A stretch of DNA of 64,000 bases from CAZMNY01 sp964567745. GTDB taxonomy: Bacteria; Planctomycetota; Planctomycetia; Pirellulales; Pirellulaceae. The translations under genes and the position numbers were made by a program. Location of the stretch: positions 96,427 through 160,426 of the forward strand of contig CAZMNY010000014.1 in NCBI GenBank assembly GCA_964567745.1. Direction: 5' to 3'. The notes beneath the pieces are model-generated. The model made no database searches, was not told the DNA's origin, and was given only the letters and a program-made list of their open reading frames with translations. This document shows positions 9,614 through 18,353 of this stretch, piece by piece; position 1 is the first letter of the stretch; every line of letters begins with the position of its first letter.

Positions 9614-10843
9614 ATGGCTGTTACCATTTCAAGAGTTCGCTGTGTGGCCACGGCGCCGGCGGGCATCCGTCTCGTGGTCGTCAAGGTTGAGACAAGCGAC
9701 GACGGACTGTATGGGCTCGGTTGTGCAACGTTTACTCAGCGGCCAAGCGCTGTCATCGACGCGGTTGAGTCGTACCTGAATCCATTCCTGCAAGGAAGAA
9801 ACGTCGACGAGATTGAGGACATTTGGCAAGCGGCCTATCACAGTTCTTATTGGCGCCAAGGCCCGGTGCTCAACAACGCTTTGGGCGGGGTCGACATGGC
9901 CTTGTGGGACATTAAGGGGAAGCGGGCCGGAATGCCGGTTCATGAATTGCTGGGAGGCCGATGCCGCAAAGCCGCGCCTGTTTACCTTCACGCGTCCGGA
10001 CGGGAATTCGCCGAGGTGGTTGAACATGCGGAGAGCTTGATGGCTCAAGGGTTTCGCCACATCCGCATGCAGGTCGAAGTTCCGGGGCAAGCCACCTATG
10101 GAACCAAGTCGGACCTCAAGACGCACGCGAGAGTTGATGGTCCCTGCTCGCCGCAGAACATTTTTGAACCAGCCGACTACGTGAGGCTCGCGCCACGGCT
10201 GTTCGAATTTGCGCGCGATGCCCTGGGGGACGAAGTCGAACTGCTTCACGACATTCACGAACGTCTGCCCGCGCCTCTGGCGATTCAATTGGCTAAGGAT
10301 CTTGAGCCGTTTCGATTGTTCTTTCTTGAAGACCCATTGCCGCCGGAGGACATTGGCAGTTTTCGTCGTCTCCGATCTGCGACTCACGTTCCAATCGCGA
10401 TGGGTGAACTGTTCACGAACGTCAATGATCATCTACCGTTGATCCGCGATCAGCTGATCGATTTCATACGTGTCCACATTTCACACGTCGGCGGACTCAC
10501 TCCGGCAAGAAAACTCGCGGCCCTTTGCGAATTCTTCGGAGTCCGTACGGCGTGGCACGGCCCCGGCGATACGTCGCCGATCGGACACGCCGCCAATCTC
10601 GCACTGGACTTGTCTGTCTCCAACTTCGGAATTCAAGAATTCACTCCGTGTAACCAAGCGACTCAAGATGTCTTTCCCGGTTGCCCGGAAACGCGGGAAG
10701 GGATGCTGTGGTCCAACGATGGCCCAGGCTGGGGCGTTGATCTTGATGAAGAACTGGCGGGCCGATTTCCCTATCCGGATCACCCCTTCAATGGTGCATG
10801 GCCGGCAATTCGGCGTCCCGACGGCAGCGTGATTCGCCCCTGA
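9614..10843 (+). CDS. D-mannonate dehydratase family protein (ManD/RspA-like)
   Basis: About 409 residues. ATG at 9614 follows GAGGGAG with five bases spacing; the frame is open upstream but lacks a ribosome site. Motifs of the ManD branch of the enolase superfamily are clear: VDMALWDIKGKRAGMPVHEL, ELLHDIHERLPAP (Asp and His), FFLEDPLPPEDI (Glu), PIAMGELFTN (Glu), and the diagnostic TAWHGPGDTSPIGHAANLAL. Members dehydrate D-mannonate or D-gluconate, though many are slow and of unsettled physiology. It belongs with the two other dehydratases and the MFS transporter as a likely sugar-acid catabolic set. Confidence 0.85.
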   Translation: MAVTISRVRCVATAPAGIRLVVVKVETSDDGLYGLGCATFTQRPSAVIDAVESYLNPFLQGRNVDEIEDIWQAAYHSSYWRQGPVLNNALGGVDMALWDIKGKRAGMPVHELLGGRCRKAAPVYLHASGREFAEVVEHAESLMAQGFRHIRMQVEVPGQATYGTKSDLKTHARVDGPCSPQNIFEPADYVRLAPRLFEFARDALGDEVELLHDIHERLPAPLAIQLAKDLEPFRLFFLEDPLPPEDIGSFRRLRSATHVPIAMGELFTNVNDHLPLIRDQLIDFIRVHISHVGGLTPARKLAALCEFFGVRTAWHGPGDTSPIGHAANLALDLSVSNFGIQEFTPCNQATQDVFPGCPETREGMLWSNDGPGWGVDLDEELAGRFPYPDHPFNGAWPAIRRPDGSVIRP

Positions 10844-11037
10844 GCAGCCACGAACTTGATCGCGGCGCGGCAGTCGCATCATCCCGTGTTTCGCCGGGGG
10901 TCAACTGGATTGGCTCGGACCGTCAAACAAGCTAGGCTCACGTGAAACGGAACGTCACGCAGGGTCGCCCCTTGTGGATCATCCATGAAGCCCTAGGATT
11001 GTGTTCTCTTTTTACGCCAACAACGGGTCATGCATCG

Positions 11038-12090
11038 ATGTGGATCTATATACAACTCAGCCTCTGTTGCGCGCTGATCGCGGCCGCGTCGCTGTTTGGC
11101 GGTTGGATTCCATCCCTGCTCAAGATGACCCACACTCGCCTCCAACTGACGATGAGTTTCGTCGGCGGATTGATGTTGGGCGCAGCATTCCTTCATTTGA
11201 TTCCGCATTCGTATCATCACACTCGGTCCATTGACGTCACGATGATGTGGGCGGCCATTGGGTTGCTGATCGTGTTCTTGTTGATTCGCTGGTTTCATGT
11301 TCATCATCACAGTGCGACCGCGAGCGGCGATGCGCCTGATTCGAGCCACAGCCACGATAGTGACGAACAACATGACTGCAGCGGGCACGGCGGCGACCAC
11401 ACCCATGGCAAAGACGACATCGATGCCGTCGATCATTGCGACCAGCACAAGTCGCCGCTGAGCTGGGTGGGTCTTTTGCTAGGCATGAGTATCCACAGCT
11501 TGCTCGATGGCGTCGCGCTCGCGTCCGGAATTCTCGCGGATGCGTCGCATGGATCGACAGCTTGGCTGAGCGCCCCCGCGATTCTTTTGGCTGTCATGCT
11601 TCACAAACCGATCGATTCGCTGACGATTGCCGCCGTTGTCGGCGCCCACCCGACAGGAAGAAAGTGGAAAAGCATTGTCAATCTCGCCTTTGCGACGACG
11701 GCGCCGATCGGTGTCCTTGCGTTTGTCTGGGGTTTCCAGAATAACGGAAATCTGGCGATCGGCGCCGCCTTGGCATTTTCCGGTGGCGTATTCGTCTGCG
11801 TCGCGCTGGCCGACCTGCTGCCGGAGGTGAGGTTTCACTCACATGATCGATTCAAACTCACCGCCGCTCTCTTGCTCGGATTCGCGAGCGCCTACGGGCT
11901 GGGGCTATTGGAATCGGAAGCAGCCCATCCTACGACTCCGCCTGCGGGGGGAGACGAGCATCACGGGCACAGTCACGCCGCCGCTCATCAGCTCGATCAG
12001 CCGATCACTCGAGCAGACTCTGCGTCAAAGCTCCGCTCAGATCCAAACGCCGCCGTTGCGCGTCGTCGCTACTGGCTGACACCAAACTGA
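11038..12090 (+). CDS. ZIP-family divalent metal transporter
   Basis: About 350 residues from the ATG at 11038; the frame extends to a GTG at 10942 but the hydrophobic first helix (IQLSLCCALIAAASLFGGW) starts just after 11038. Features of ZIP transporters: GGLMLGAAFLHLIPHSYHH in helix 2, a long His-rich cytoplasmic loop with several HDH/HGGDHTHG clusters, then the helix IV-V signature GMSIHSLLDGVALASGI and AVMLHKPIDSLTI, where His residues bind metal. A second His-rich tail follows (EHHGHSHAAAHQ). It should move zinc or iron into the cytoplasm. The 3' end overlaps the convergent DUF1559 gene by 22 bases. Confidence 0.9.
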   Translation: MWIYIQLSLCCALIAAASLFGGWIPSLLKMTHTRLQLTMSFVGGLMLGAAFLHLIPHSYHHTRSIDVTMMWAAIGLLIVFLLIRWFHVHHHSATASGDAPDSSHSHDSDEQHDCSGHGGDHTHGKDDIDAVDHCDQHKSPLSWVGLLLGMSIHSLLDGVALASGILADASHGSTAWLSAPAILLAVMLHKPIDSLTIAAVVGAHPTGRKWKSIVNLAFATTAPIGVLAFVWGFQNNGNLAIGAALAFSGGVFVCVALADLLPEVRFHSHDRFKLTAALLLGFASAYGLGLLESEAAHPTTPPAGGDEHHGHSHAAAHQLDQPITRADSASKLRSDPNAAVARRRYWLTPN

Positions 12091-13010
12091 GTTCGAAGTT
12101 CGTCTCCGTTCTTCGTCGCGATCGCCCGGAAGACTTGTGGATCGACTTCGTCGCGCACAAATCGAACGGCGCCGTCGCCAAAGACCATATTGACGCCGCC
12201 CAGATGAAAACTGCTAAAGCCGTATCTGTCCGAGTCGTCGTTGGGAGTCACAGCGGCATGAGACACAAGACGACCAGGACCATGCTCGCCGAGCGGAAGG
12301 AGTCCGGACCAGACGCCCCTCACGCCGTCGCTGCGACGCTCACCGACAAGAATCGTGTGGCTCGTTCCATCCTCGATGTCTCGAATTCGCACAAAACTAT
12401 TGCGATAAAAGATGCCATCGCCGTCGCACGATTGGTCGGGCGAAAACGTGTCGCACTTGTCGAATCGGTACGAGCCAAAGTTGCCGACATAACTCGACGG
12501 ACCGAGCTGAATTTTTGTCGCGAGCAGACGACCTTTTTCATTTGAGAGGTCGCGGACACGAATCTTGACGACGTCAAGTCCTCGATCCGCCTCGCAATGG
12601 TAAACCTGCATCAAGATGGACGCGGCACCGGTATTGACCGGATTGCCAATGCTCTCGGATTGCGTAATCGACTTCGCCACGCCCGTCTGCTCGGCATACT
12701 CCAAAGTCGCGGTCATCCAGCCCCAGCCGGGCGATCCTTTGGTTCCCGCATGAGAAATCCAGCCAGCTGGGAACGCCCCCTTGGTGTCATGGTAATTCTG
12801 CAAGGCGATCGCGATTTGCTTCATGCTGTTGCTGCATTGCATCTTGCGGCTTGCGCGGCGAGCGTAATTGATCGCTGGAAAGAACAACGAGATCAGCAGA
12901 ACAATAATCGAGCAGACAATGAGGAACTCGATAAGGGTGAAGCCGTTGCGGCCTCTCGAATCAGAATGCCGCCGAGGGGCAATACTTCTAAAAGAATGGC
13001 GACGCACCAT
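12069..13010 (-). CDS. DUF1559 protein with prepilin-type N-terminus
   Basis: About 313 residues. ATG at 13010 has AGGA seven bases upstream. After a basic leader comes the type IV prepilin cleavage/methylation motif RGRNGFTLIEFLIVCSIIVL, with Glu at position +5, then a long hydrophobic helix. The rest is DUF1559, hugely expanded in planctomycetes: MKQIAIALQNYHDTKGAFPA, YVGNFGSY, ILVGERRSDG and the C-terminal HLGGVNMVFGDGAVRFV. These pseudopilin-like proteins are thought to be processed by a prepilin peptidase and assembled at the cell envelope; the function is unknown. Confidence 0.9.
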   Translation of the reverse strand: MVRRHSFRSIAPRRHSDSRGRNGFTLIEFLIVCSIIVLLISLFFPAINYARRASRKMQCSNSMKQIAIALQNYHDTKGAFPAGWISHAGTKGSPGWGWMTATLEYAEQTGVAKSITQSESIGNPVNTGAASILMQVYHCEADRGLDVVKIRVRDLSNEKGRLLATKIQLGPSSYVGNFGSYRFDKCDTFSPDQSCDGDGIFYRNSFVRIRDIEDGTSHTILVGERRSDGVRGVWSGLLPLGEHGPGRLVSHAAVTPNDDSDRYGFSSFHLGGVNMVFGDGAVRFVRDEVDPQVFRAIATKNGDELRTQFGVSQ

Positions 13011-13158
13011 TTGAAAATCCTCATGATCGTTCCAGTACGCGCCGGCCACCGCGATCGCTGAATGCTACCCTCAGTTTCGCGTGGCTGACAGTCCGAGTCA
13101 AGTTGCCGAGGCGATCGACATCGACGAATGAAACAGCTGAAAATACAGATCGTCCCGC

Positions 13159-14493
13159 CTAGTCCGTCTCTCGAACGGCTTCAGCAACCAGCTCCTGAAC
13201 TCCGTCAAGGCGATCGATGTCGGCCTTGAGGTCATCGTGCACGAATACGCGAACTCGTTTGACGTAGTCGTCAAATTGTTGGCTCGCCAGAGCTCGCACG
13301 ACAGGTGAGATGTCGCCAAGTCGGCGATAGGTGTCGGTGCGTTTCAAGTAGACGTCCATATTGAATTCAACCTCGAGTCCAACTGGGGGGGCGTCAAACA
13401 GCACCTCATGCGGCGCGACTCGACGCCGCAATTGTCGACTCAGTAAGTCGGCAAAACGTTCGCCGCAAGCGACCAGCCAAGGAAATGGGCGCCGAGCCAG
13501 TTTCTGATGGAGCTCCGGTTCATCGAGAATCGTGAACTGCTCGGTGCGCTTGTAGAGTCGGCGTGTTGGACCAAACAAACCGGAGAGCAGATCTTTCGCA
13601 GGCCCGTTGCCGGCCGCTTCGAAGAGTGCGGAAATCATCGCCGACTCGGACAAGCGAAATAGGGAATCGAGGTCGAGTTGCCCATGCAGGTCATAGAACG
13701 CTCTTTGCAGCATCGATGTCGCACTGCGAACGGCGTGATGCCAATAGACTTCGCCAAACATCACGTATCGAGCAAACACCATCATCTCGGCAGCAGTGCG
13801 GCCTTTTGCTGTGATCGCCAGTTCGTCTCCCGCCTCGTTGAGACAGAGGCTGGCGATCAATCTTTGTTGATCGAAATTTCGCCCGTAGGGGACGCCGGCG
13901 TGAAGACTATCACGCATCAGGTAATCCATTTTGTCGATGTCGATCGGGCCAGAGAGAATGCTTTGGAGAATCCGACTGCGAATATTTCGCGGCTTCTCCG
14001 AAAGCAGTGCCACGACATCGCGAGGCTGTATCGACCAATCGTCTCGCAAAGCGTCGGCGATTTCACCCTCGAGCAGGAAACTATTGGCGAACAATTCGTG
14101 CTCGGGAACGCCGGGTAAATGGATGTCCTCAATGGGATGGCAGAACGGCCAGTGCCCCAAGTCATGCAAGAGAGCGGCAACGATTAACATCTCGGCGTCT
14201 TCGCGGCGGATGATCGAAGCAAACCGGACGTCGTACGAGAGCCGCTTCAAGTAGAGAAGCGACATTCGATAAACGCCAAGCGAATGCTCGAACCGCGTGT
14301 GTTGCGCCGCCGGATAGACCATGCCGACTAACCCGAGTTGGCTGATCTGCGAGAGCCGACGAAACTCCGTTGAATCGATGATCTGCTTAACCCGGTCGGT
14401 CAGCGGGACGTCGATCTCCGGAGGGATTCGAATCATCCCGACTCGCTCATCCAATCCTCGAATCTCGGGGATGTCTCGAATGTCGTTGTCCAT
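13159..14493 (-). CDS. HD-domain phosphohydrolase (dGTPase/SAMHD1-like)
   Basis: A 444-residue protein; the start at 14493 is preceded by AAGGAG with six bases spacing. HD-superfamily metal ligands are in order: TRFEHSLGVYRM (first His), LLHDLGHWPFCHPIED (HD pair and further His), and SGPIDIDKMDYLMRDSLHAG (final Asp). This layout matches dNTP triphosphohydrolase-like proteins of the SAMHD1/YdhJ group. It likely hydrolyses dNTPs or a related nucleotide in the cytoplasm. The C-terminal 150 residues are less conserved. It stands alone, and the next gene downstream on the same strand (DUF1559) is 148 bases away. Confidence 0.85.
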   Translation of the reverse strand: MDNDIRDIPEIRGLDERVGMIRIPPEIDVPLTDRVKQIIDSTEFRRLSQISQLGLVGMVYPAAQHTRFEHSLGVYRMSLLYLKRLSYDVRFASIIRREDAEMLIVAALLHDLGHWPFCHPIEDIHLPGVPEHELFANSFLLEGEIADALRDDWSIQPRDVVALLSEKPRNIRSRILQSILSGPIDIDKMDYLMRDSLHAGVPYGRNFDQQRLIASLCLNEAGDELAITAKGRTAAEMMVFARYVMFGEVYWHHAVRSATSMLQRAFYDLHGQLDLDSLFRLSESAMISALFEAAGNGPAKDLLSGLFGPTRRLYKRTEQFTILDEPELHQKLARRPFPWLVACGERFADLLSRQLRRRVAPHEVLFDAPPVGLEVEFNMDVYLKRTDTYRRLGDISPVVRALASQQFDDYVKRVRVFVHDDLKADIDRLDGVQELVAEAVRETD

Positions 14494-14694
14494 TTACGGC
14501 TCCTTCCGCTCAATTGACCAACTCAGTTCGGCCTTGGCTCATCTTGCCGCACTCCTCACGTCGAACAATAGCGAGACGCGCCAATCACGGCCGCAACAGC
14601 GGTGGGTAACGCCGACGCCGATTCTTTTGCAAGCGTTCGAGCAGCGGTGATTCGTCATCGACGGTGAGTTGAGCGCGTCTTGGCTCGAACGGTA

Positions 14695-15369
14695 CTAAAG
14701 CGACATGCCCATCAGCAACCGAAGCAGAACGGTTACCAACAAGTACATGCCATAGTGAACAAGTCCATTGGTGAATTCGAGGTCAAAGCAGGCCAAACCA
14801 GCGAAGGCACCAGCGGCGACCATCGCCGGAACGACGATCACATAGTGAAAAAGCTCCAACTCGGCACCTTGAAAAACGTAGCCCTTGATCAGGTGGTCAA
14901 ATACGATCCACAGCAACGCGTAAACACATGAGCAGATTAGCGTCCGCACCCACAGCTCCCGGCCGTAGAACAATTCGAATTCGTCGTCCGCGATAAATCC
15001 ATAGCCAGCGCGGACGACGGGTATGGCGACGAATAACAGACTTGCAATCAGAATCGCCTGTTTCGCCACGCCTTCGTCTTGACCGCGGATCACGAGAGCG
15101 ACGACAACCGCGATGATCGCCATCACGCCGTACGCCACTGCCGTTACGACGGAGAATGACGAGTCGGTTCGTTGGAGCGGTTCGAGTACGGCCCGCCCCT
15201 TTGAGTCGCTCGGACCCGAGACCTCGGGCGCGTGAACGACAACCTCATCCTCTTTCGATGGAACGGTGATCTCTTTTTTGCATTTGGGGCATGGCCCCTT
15301 CTGGCCGGCGAACTTGTCACTCACGCGAAACCGTTTGTGACAACTTGGGCAGGTAACAGCTATTGGCAT
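14695..15369 (-). CDS. zinc-ribbon membrane protein
   Basis: About 224 residues from the ATG at 15369, where the conserved part begins (MPIAVTCPSCHKRFRVSD). The N-terminal 40 residues form a CxxC...CxxC zinc ribbon (CPSCHKRF and CPKCKKEI), a very common planctomycete start module. The rest has five or so hydrophobic segments (VVTAVAYGVMAIIAVVVALV, AILIASLLFVAIPVV, TLICSCVYALLWIVF, FHYVIVVPAMVAAGAFAGLA, MYLLVTVLLRLLMG). It is an inner-membrane protein of unknown function. No catalytic motif is visible. Confidence 0.75.
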   Translation of the reverse strand: MPIAVTCPSCHKRFRVSDKFAGQKGPCPKCKKEITVPSKEDEVVVHAPEVSGPSDSKGRAVLEPLQRTDSSFSVVTAVAYGVMAIIAVVVALVIRGQDEGVAKQAILIASLLFVAIPVVRAGYGFIADDEFELFYGRELWVRTLICSCVYALLWIVFDHLIKGYVFQGAELELFHYVIVVPAMVAAGAFAGLACFDLEFTNGLVHYGMYLLVTVLLRLLMGMSL

Positions 15370-15775
15370 AAGGGTCAGTTGGGTGAATTGGAAAGTTAAA
15401 TAAGCGAAACGACCGGCGCCGCGGCCTTCGATTGAACCATACACACTTCCTCAGTTTGGCACAGACGTTTTAGCCGTCAATGACGCGCACCGGCGCAACT
15501 CCGGAAGTCGGAGAAGTCAATCGGGCTCAACTTTGCGCTAGAAGGAGTTGCCTATGGCGTCGTTTTGGCGACAATTCTTCCTGGGAATTTCGCGAATTCG
15601 AAAACCGCGAGCGAGCGGGTTTCGTCGTTATTCCTGGTGATTCCTAGCTAAAGAGGATCGGTCCATCCTGCGAATCACCGAGAACATGTTGCTGAGAGGT
15701 CGCCACCACCGACAATGGGGGGACGCGCCTGGCCGGCCGAAAAATATTGCTTTTACGCCGTTTGGGATCTCGTCT
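15370..15775. other. intergenic region, 406 bp, no gene seen
   Basis: This stretch separates two divergent genes. I see no convincing coding sequence, RNA gene or strong promoter; it presumably holds the start signals of both neighbours. Confidence 0.4.
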
Positions 15776-17354
15776 ATGAGTCTGGTTTATCCGCGTTTCG
15801 CTTTTCGTTTCGTGCTCATAGGGCTCATTGCCGCCCCGGCAACCGTCAACGGCCAGGACGTTATTGTCGTCGAGGAAGGCCTTTCAGGACGGATCATCCA
15901 GTCAAAGGGCGCTTCGCCCTTTCAACCGCCTCCCGGCGTCGTCCCTTCAGCACCGCCTTCCTCTTCCTGGAACGCCGCCCAAGGCGGCAAGCCGTCCAAG
16001 AAACCGGATGGCAAGAAGACCGAGCCGGGCAAGGACGGTAAAAAAGAGACCAAAGATGGCAAGCAACCGAATGAGAAGAAGGGCGACACGACGACTCGTC
16101 CCGACAAGCCCGCTGAGCCGGCCGATCCCAACGAGTTGAAAGTTCGGCCCGATGACGACGGCAAGGTCAGCTTTCAATTTCGAGGTCAGGCATGGCCCGA
16201 CGTATTGGAATGGCTTGCCGACATATCCCAAATGTCACTCGATTGGCAAGAACTCCCAAACGACTATCTCAACTTGACGACTCGTCGCCGTTACACAGTC
16301 GAAGAGACACGCGACCTGATTAACCAACGCCTGTTGACGCGCGGCTACACGATCCTGATGCAAGCCGAAGGCTTCACGGTTGTCAAAGTTGAAAAGCTAA
16401 ACCCAGCCCAAGTACCTCGCGTCAAACCCGAAGAACTCGAGGCAAGACAACCTCACGATTTCGCCAAAGATTCCTTCGACATGCAGTGGCTCATCGCCAC
16501 CGATGCCGTCAAAGAATTGGAGACTCTTAAGAGTGCTCAAGGGAAACTGATCCCGATGCCTGGCGCCAATCATATTGAAGCGCTCGATACTGTGCTCAAT
16601 TTGCGTGAGATCTACAATGCCATTCAGGAATAGCAATCTCCCGAACGGCGAAAACTACTGGCTCGCGAATTTGTCCTCGAGCACACTCGGTCTGATGTTG
16701 TTGCGAATGAACTGAAAGCGTTCCTCGGCCTATCGACATCATCATCCGGCGGTGGACGACCTTCGTCTTCAAGCATGCAGCAGATGCAAAAGGCGATGAT
16801 TCAACAGGTGCAGCGAGCCGCTCAGAGTCGAGCGTCGGCCGGCGCATCGAAAACGGTCGCGGCGAAGACGATTGAAGTGAAAGTTGTCGCCAACACGCGT
16901 CGCAACAGTATTGTCGTGCATGCCGATCTCCATCAGGCTTTCGCCTTCGCACGAGACGATCATCACGCGCGAAATGTCATCCGATCCAATGGACAGTTTG
17001 CCCTTTGTGGTGAATCTGCTTCGAGGTTGGTGCTGCTGTTGTCCGCCCCGACCCCCGTTGCCGTTTTGCTTCGGTTGAAGCGCTTTGTCGTTGGAGCTCA
17101 GCAAGTCCTCCTTCAGCTGCACGACGTCGACAGCTGCAGCTGGCTTGGCCACCAAGTCGAGCGTCTCGACCATTCGCGAGACCCTCAACGTAGAGGGCGT
17201 CCGCAAGACGCTCAGGTCGTTCGACTCGAAGCCTCAGCAATCAGGCAAGCCGCAGCCAAACAATCCTCAGCAGCCGCAGCAGCCGAACAAGCCGCCGAGC
17301 AATCGAGGGGGGCAGCCGTTCCAGGTTTTCGAAAGCGCTGTATTTCCCAACTGA
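15776..17354 (+). pseudogene. broken secretin/GspD-like gene with a nonsense codon and an internal inversion
   Basis: From the ATG at 15776 the translation has a signal peptide (VLIGLIAAPATVNG), a low-complexity Lys/Pro/Gly linker, then a secretin N-domain-like region (KVSFQFRGQAWPDVLEWLAD, INQRLLTRGYTILMQAEGFTVV). At 16631 a TAG interrupts IYNAIQE*QSPERRKLLARE, and the same frame continues sensibly to VVANTRRNSIVVHA (about 16923). From there to about 17170 the sensible protein is on the opposite strand (VETLDLVAKPAAAVDVVQLK ... KLSIGSDDISRVMIVSCEGE), after which the plus strand resumes with TIRETLNVEGVRKTL to the stop at 17354. Undoing both lesions gives about 526 residues. It is a dead gene, or an assembly inversion. 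Confidence 0.75.
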
Positions 17355-17391
17355 GCAGGCTCAGTTGCAACTGCCGGTCGCAAGAAAAACG

Positions 17392-17428
17392 AAACGGCCC
17401 GTTTGGCGCTTTGCCAGACGGGCCGTTT
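17392..17428. terminator. bidirectional intrinsic terminator
   Basis: A 16-bp stem (AAACGGCCCGTTTGGC paired with GCCAGACGGGCCGTTT, one G-T pair) with a five-base loop. A short T run follows on the plus strand and AT-rich TTTCGTTTTTC follows on the minus strand. It sits between the convergent secretin-like pseudogene and HNH gene. Confidence 0.8.
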
Positions 17429-17476
17429 TCCAATTGCCAACGCTGTCGAATGAATGGCAAGATTGCCGTTCAGCTC

Positions 17477-18055
17477 TCAGCTCGGTTGCTTTGCCGCTCC
17501 GAGGAACGGCGCCCAGCTCGACCGATGCGGGCGGCTACGGCTGAACAGCGGTTGCCATTCAGGCCGTGTCGGTTGCTTCCGCAATCGCAGTCCACTCTGC
17601 ACCAAAGAACGGTCCGCTTTGCGGTGATTGCAGTCGATACACGCGGCGACGCAGTTTTCCCATGTCGTCGGGCCCGAGGATGCTCGAGGCACAACGTGGT
17701 CGATGCTCAGCTCGTCGATGCCCGGCTGTTGGCCGCAATACTGACACGTGTAGTGGTCGCGGCGCAGGACATTGCGTTTGCTGAACGTGACCGCGCCGTT
17801 CGGCAGACGGTCGAATCCAGCAAGCACGACGACTTCCGGCGCTTCGATCGACAAACTGGCGCTGCGAATTGGCCCGTTATCGCTTTCGCGGAGCCAATCC
17901 TCCCAACCGAACAACCGATAACTCAACGGATCGACGACGCACGCCGAGTTCTTGCAGACCATGATCAAGGCGCGTCGCACGGACGTCACATGAACAGGCT
18001 GCCAGTTTCGGTTGAGCACCAAAGTTGGCTCGGTCAGAATCGCCGCGGTCGACAT
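17477..18055 (-). CDS. HNH endonuclease family protein
   Basis: A 192-residue protein; GGAGG lies five bases before the ATG at 18055. The N-terminal half (LVLNRNWQPVHVTSVRRALI) is the typical lead-in of a widespread bacterial HNH group. The HNH nuclease core follows at about residues 103-150: YTCQYCGQQPG, LSIDHVVPRASSGPTTWEN and CIDCNHRKADR, with two CxxC zinc pairs around the catalytic DH and N/H positions. It should be a metal-dependent DNA-nicking domain; the cellular role of this stand-alone group is not established. A terminator lies just beyond its 3' end. Confidence 0.85.
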   Translation of the reverse strand: MSTAAILTEPTLVLNRNWQPVHVTSVRRALIMVCKNSACVVDPLSYRLFGWEDWLRESDNGPIRSASLSIEAPEVVVLAGFDRLPNGAVTFSKRNVLRRDHYTCQYCGQQPGIDELSIDHVVPRASSGPTTWENCVAACIDCNHRKADRSLVQSGLRLRKQPTRPEWQPLFSRSRPHRSSWAPFLGAAKQPS

Positions 18056-18353
18056 TGCATCCTCCGATCGGCTGTCGCTTTCGCGTCCACTGTACGCAGT
18101 GTGGAGCTCGTCTGGTTGTGAACTGGGGCTTGCGGTTGAACTTGACTTGCATGTGAGACACGCAACCGGGCTACGAGGTTCGGCGCCAAACGGCGGCTCG
18201 TCGAGGCTTGCAACCGTATGGGGTTGTGGAATCCGAGCAGGAATTGAGCACTACAGGGCGCGAACGATTTGCATCGTAGCGGCGGCAAGACTCGAGGCTC
18301 GCCGCGAGCAGCGAATGCCGCCAGAAAGTCAATCCCCGTGTGGTCGAAGGCGC
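18056..18353. other. intergenic region, 298 bp, no gene seen
   Basis: Lies between the 3' end of the FAD oxidoreductase gene and the 5' end of the HNH gene, both on the minus strand. I see only the HNH ribosome site at its left edge. Confidence 0.4.

Noticed and set aside
16775..18121. 448-residue plus-strand frame running through the secretin remnant and over the HNH gene
   Set aside because: It is only the continued secretin frame; past the inversion it is antisense noise across a terminator and a well-supported minus-strand HNH gene.
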